DNA of 64,000 nt, taken from contig NW_019774648.1 in the NCBI RefSeq assembly GCF_001039355.2, forward strand, positions 62,001 through 126,000, read 5' to 3'. Positions within the stretch are counted from its first letter, which is position 1, and each line of letters begins with the position of its first letter. The stretch comes from Lingula anatina (Eukaryota > Brachiopoda > Lingulata > Lingulida > Lingulidae). Below are positions 59,584-64,000 of the stretch, in pieces. Below the pieces are notes generated by a model. That model ran no database searches. It saw only the letters and a list, made by a program, of their open reading frames with translations, and was not told the DNA's origin. The translations under genes were made by a program, and so were the position numbers.

Positions 59584-61930
59584 GAGACAGCAAATGCCTC
59601 AAAACACGTCCTCTTGCAGTGATGCTACATTTATGGCCTAATGTTAATTACCAGAAAGGTTTTTTTTTAATGTAGTCAAATGAAAATAAAGGAAATCATA
59701 CAAGCAAACCTGCACCAAATTTGCACCAATACTGATGTAAATGAAATCCACACAAATCTGTCTCATATGCTCAACATGGAGGCTAACAATTTATTATATA
59801 ACTAAGAAAACACCTGTATTCCCCAAATGATGATATGCAAGTAGGGATTTTACATTGAAATAAGAATATAAGAATGATAGTTATTATTATCATTAATATA
59901 ATTACCTTTGCTTTAGCAATGCAATTTCGTCTTCATGAATCTGTTAATTTTCTGAAGGACTCCTATCATTTACCACACCAGTCAGCAATATCTTCAATTC
60001 ACCTAAAAAAGCATGACCTACTTTAATATATTAATACATTAACAGTATGCCAGAGAAACAATATCTTTCTCGCATTATTCATAACTACAAAAATAATGAT
60101 AAAATAAAATATGAAAAAGTAAATAAGGAGAAAAAACAAAGAAACTGAAGACAAAGATTTTAGTCTTTTTAAGTCTGATATTACAAATGTCTAACCTACA
60201 TAACCTACAAAAGACACAGAACAATAAATAATTATACACATATACATCTTGCAACATCATTAAATTCACATCAAGATTTGTGGAAATTTCTTGTTCTCTC
60301 TCCTTTTAAAACTAGTCCATACTATTGATTTACTCTCTCTCTATTCGTCCTCAAAACAAATCCAACCATGAGAAACATAAAACAAAGGCAAATCTTGAAA
60401 TATGCAAGAACTCAATTAAACATTTGGCTCAATTGACAATTTTACATCAAATGCATAAGAGTTTGATTGCAAGGAAAGTACCGATAGGTCAAAGCTACAT
60501 GTTAGGTCATATTTTTACAGAGTAGTAAGCTTAACTTATTTCCAGTTGTAATCTCAAATATATTACTACTAATAATAGTATATCAGCACATAATTTAACT
60601 ACAGGGAGTCCATCCAATGCCACTCAACTTATAAATCTCAATATTTCAATGACTGTGGTGGGACAGCTGAGGGATAGGATTGACTTCCAAGGGATTAGAT
60701 TGACTTTACATGTTCTGCTGGGACAGTATGTACTAAATTAGATTGTCACAAATGGACAGGAAATGCAACCTAAGCTGTCACTTTCACTACAGTCAGGCAC
60801 ATTAGATAAAAATAAAATCTGTTCTACCAATATATTGGTGAAGAAAAAAGACCCAAGCTGGAGATTTCTATTGAAGACACTGGCTGGATCTATATATGCA
60901 GATTGTTTAATAAATTCTATTCAGCCTAGATAAACCCCAAGCTCCAGGCTTTAAAGCGAACCCTATTTATTTTCAACTGCTTCCTCAAACTCTTCATCTC
61001 CACAAGACAATAGACACAGAAAACTTTCCTAATGCAACATGACAAGGCGCAGGCCATAATAAAAGTGCTGGATCCAATTCTAATCGATTTCCATCATTTA
61101 ACTTAATGAGGGATTTCAGAGTTGGTAAATTGCAGGATGAATTTCAAAGTATTTCATCTCCCCTGGCTGTGCCAGATGGCAAACAATCCGCCACCCTGAA
61201 ACTGATATCCAGGAAAGAGCAAGAGTGGGGAAGATTAGTGCATTTATTACTTTGCTGATGTGTCATTCTCCAAATTCTATCCAGGGAATTCCAAGACTTT
61301 GTGATATCTCTTTACTTTAATTTGCTTCAACAATGGCATTTGTGAATCAAATGGGAAAAGGGGATAATTCAGTGCTTTGAAAAGATTGAGGAGTAGGAGA
61401 ATAATAATTAGAAATTATGGCTGTCTGATTATCTTGGGAAATGAATGTTTTGATAGCTTTTGTCTTATCACAGCAATCATCATAGCAACTGGAAAAGCCA
61501 GCATGTTCTTCATTTAGGCTGACCATGTGTATTGAGATCAAAACTAATCCTTTGTTTTACTAATGTAATTCCACTGAGATTGGAAAATTGAACAGATGCT
61601 GTAGACTTTCGACCCTTTTAGTGGCAGATTAAAGTTCACTTTTAAAAGAAAATCTGGACAATTTTTAATCCACACTAATTAATAATAATAATAATTTATT
61701 GAGCACTGAAATGTTTTTACATTTAGAGGCTCTCTAGCTACTATACATTATACATATGGAAAGATAGTAAGGATAGTAAGTAAATGAAAGAGAAAAAAAA
61801 AAATTATACTTATATAATGTTACACAATATACATTAAATACATTAAATCTATTTGTAAGGACAGGATGGTTTGAACTTAAAATCTATGAATTCTAAGACT
61901 TAATATGCTAAACATTTCCAATTGAATTGG

Positions 61931-61931
<1 letters not shown>

Positions 61932-61988
<57 letters not shown>
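61932..61988. repeat. (CT)n(CA)n compound microsatellite
   Basis: A continuous CT run passes directly into a CA run, 57 bp in total. It is probably highly polymorphic and useful as a locus marker. Confidence 0.95.
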
Positions 61989-64000
61989 CATGAACAAAAA
62001 TTTCTTATTTGTTGTCAACAAGACTATTACAATCATCAATATTTAGAAATATCTGGTAATAACTTTGTAACTACAACAGTGCAGAAATTTGTGGCATAAT
62101 TTCAATATGAAAGATGGCAACATCTTTATCATTTGTTAATAAGTGATTATGACTTTGCATATCTCCAGACCTGAGGTGAAGGAAAATATAAAATTTGACA
62201 ACATTTCTATCTGCCATTATCATTCTGCATTTGAAAAAGCCTATAAAGAAGGAAGGATAAATCTTCACCATGAGTCACTGATCAATTCATTTTTTTTCGA
62301 TTTCTTTGAGTTTTTGAATAATACATGTACTTGTGTTTCAGCAAAAATACTGTCTTCCAAATTATCATGAAATGTGGTCATTTGTGAACAGGAAACACAT
62401 CATCAAAAGACCATTACACAATTAATTTTCATTCCACTCAAGAGGACGTACACTATAAATATTCAATCGCAATATTCCCTGAGCTAATGAATTAAAAAAC
62501 ATGGTGTAAAAATGAGGTACGTGGTATGAGTAACGCGTAATAATTACTGCCTTTGCTCCTACCTCAGGACTGACCTACACCTTAGGCAATTTCCTCAGAA
62601 GACAAATGCATTTATGACTCACTTTTAATATAACTGGGGGAAAACTGAACACTCGCTGATGCCAATATATATATATCTTTTAGAACTTCTTGTGTTCACA
62701 CATCTAAACTTAATCACCTAATCTAAAGTTAATCACTGTTCTTCCTCTTTGTATTCTCCTCTAATCTATCAATCATTGGCACTTAAAAAGCTTTTTGATA
62801 TTCCCCGAGATGTTTTTTATCATAACCAGCCGCATCCAACCCCACCCCGCTGAGCTAGGCATGTGTTATACAGTGAGTCCTTTACATTGTGACCTTTGTG
62901 AAAAAGCAGACCATAAATTGCGGAATGGTGTGATTGGATGAGATAAATCATTTACCAAGGAAGCCTTGCTAATTTGATTTCAGCAATATTCCCTACCAAA
63001 GTGCAGAAGGAAATGGATCAGATGCGACAAAAAATTGCATGAAAAATGATGTGCAAAATTAGCTGGGTATTAAAAAGATAATCCAAGTGTCACCGGTAAT
63101 GACTAACTCAAAAGACAGATGAGCTTATTTTGGTCATGTCAGTTCTGGGAGTTTAACTCTTCCACAACTGTTTCCGTCAACAATTTACCATGTTTAACCG
63201 AGATTATGCAATGTTCTCATGTCATGCTTGACATATTTCCAGGAATAATTGTGGACAGAATGCAAAAATGAACATATGTCCATTTCATAATCAAATACAA
63301 GCTGATGCATTTTACATTTCCATCTGCACTTCCAGCATTTGATACCTTGGTCACCAGATGGCAGCACAGACCAAGCCCATTTTTCTGCATTTTTTTTTTT
63401 GACTCACCATCCATCATTTCAGCTGTAAGCTTTTCTCTTCTTTTTTTTTTTGTTATTTTTTACATCAAATCTCTCATTTAACTTGCAATTGTTTCAAAAT
63501 ATCATGACCTTCTTGGTGCATCCAAAAATATTTAAAGCAATAGGAATTAAGATCGCTCACCTTTTGTCAGCTCCTTAATATGTGTCTACTGTTGCCCCCA
63601 GAAATACCCCTGCATATGCTATGTTATCAAAACTTTCAATCCACCTCCTGCCACCCTTTTCCCATCAACATTCTAATTAATCTCCTTCCCAACCTGCACC
63701 AAGGACATCCACAGATAGGCAGCCATAATCAACAAAATCACATAAAACCTGATATCAATCAAGAAAATTGTATCAGAACTTGGGTAGTTATATTGGAAAC
63801 TCTCCCATGATGGTCTTTTGCTATGAATAATGGCAGCTATGCCCTTTTCTCCAAGCCTTCTATCTCGCCACTTTAATGACAGAAATTCAGCAGCAACCTA
63901 CTCTGGAAGCCTAATGGTCTCCCGTGAAATTAATTTTCCAAAATGTCCTTGCAACCACATAAACCTAAGGCTGAGAAATTACTAATAATGTCTAGCCTCT

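Larger units (their letters stand above)
55764..64000. other. Gene-free right flank
   Basis: AT-rich sequence with homopolymers (T run near 58965-58982, G run near 59430, A run near 59562-59583), an (AAT)n near 61679 and a compound CT/CA microsatellite. No exon is supported on either strand. All frames are under about 85 codons with no domain. Confidence 0.5.

Overview
This is intron-rich animal nuclear DNA. Every coding block is cut into short exons joined by GT-AG introns, and the rest is AT-rich DNA with microsatellites and small foldback repeats. Two genes are recognisable: a full-length CHD1/CHD2-type chromatin remodeller on the plus strand (8124-27172, 37 coding exons, 1936 aa predicted) and a full-length repulsive guidance molecule (RGM) gene on the minus strand (39370-36426, three coding exons, 434 aa predicted). 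Each looks like a single-copy counterpart of a vertebrate paralogue pair (CHD1/CHD2, RGMA/RGMB/HJV). This suggests an invertebrate bilaterian, perhaps a lophotrochozoan or a non-vertebrate deuterostome; the sequence alone does not settle the phylum. || Layout: 1-7600 has no recognisable gene. 7640-8123 is the probable promoter and 5' leader of the CHD gene. 8136-11041 is a long first intron with three diverged copies of a local repeat. 11042-24106 encodes, in order, a serine/acid-rich N-terminus, two chromodomains, the Snf2 ATPase, a linker, the SANT-SLIDE-like DNA-binding region and the CHD1 helical C-terminal domain. 24246-27172 encodes a basic RS/H-rich tail, followed by a 3' UTR to about 28250. 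28256-35812 is intergenic and contains a ~551-bp direct duplication around a single N (probable assembly artefact). 35813-39443 is the RGM gene body with a likely 5' UTR intron extending to about 45.7 kb. 45.7-64 kb has no gene that I can recognise, but carries a compact array of foldback (MITE-like) elements at 54.92-55.77 kb. || The most notable result is the arrangement. CHD and RGM are convergent neighbours, tail to tail, as I recall for both human pairs (CHD2-RGMA at 15q26 and CHD1-RGMB at 5q). The window therefore appears to preserve the ancestral, pre-duplication CHD-RGM microsynteny. The two proteins act in different compartments (a nuclear remodeller and a cell-surface BMP/neogenin ligand), so conserved linkage would more likely reflect shared or interleaved regulatory DNA than a shared pathway. 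I found no prokaryote-style system, CRISPR array, tRNA or rRNA.
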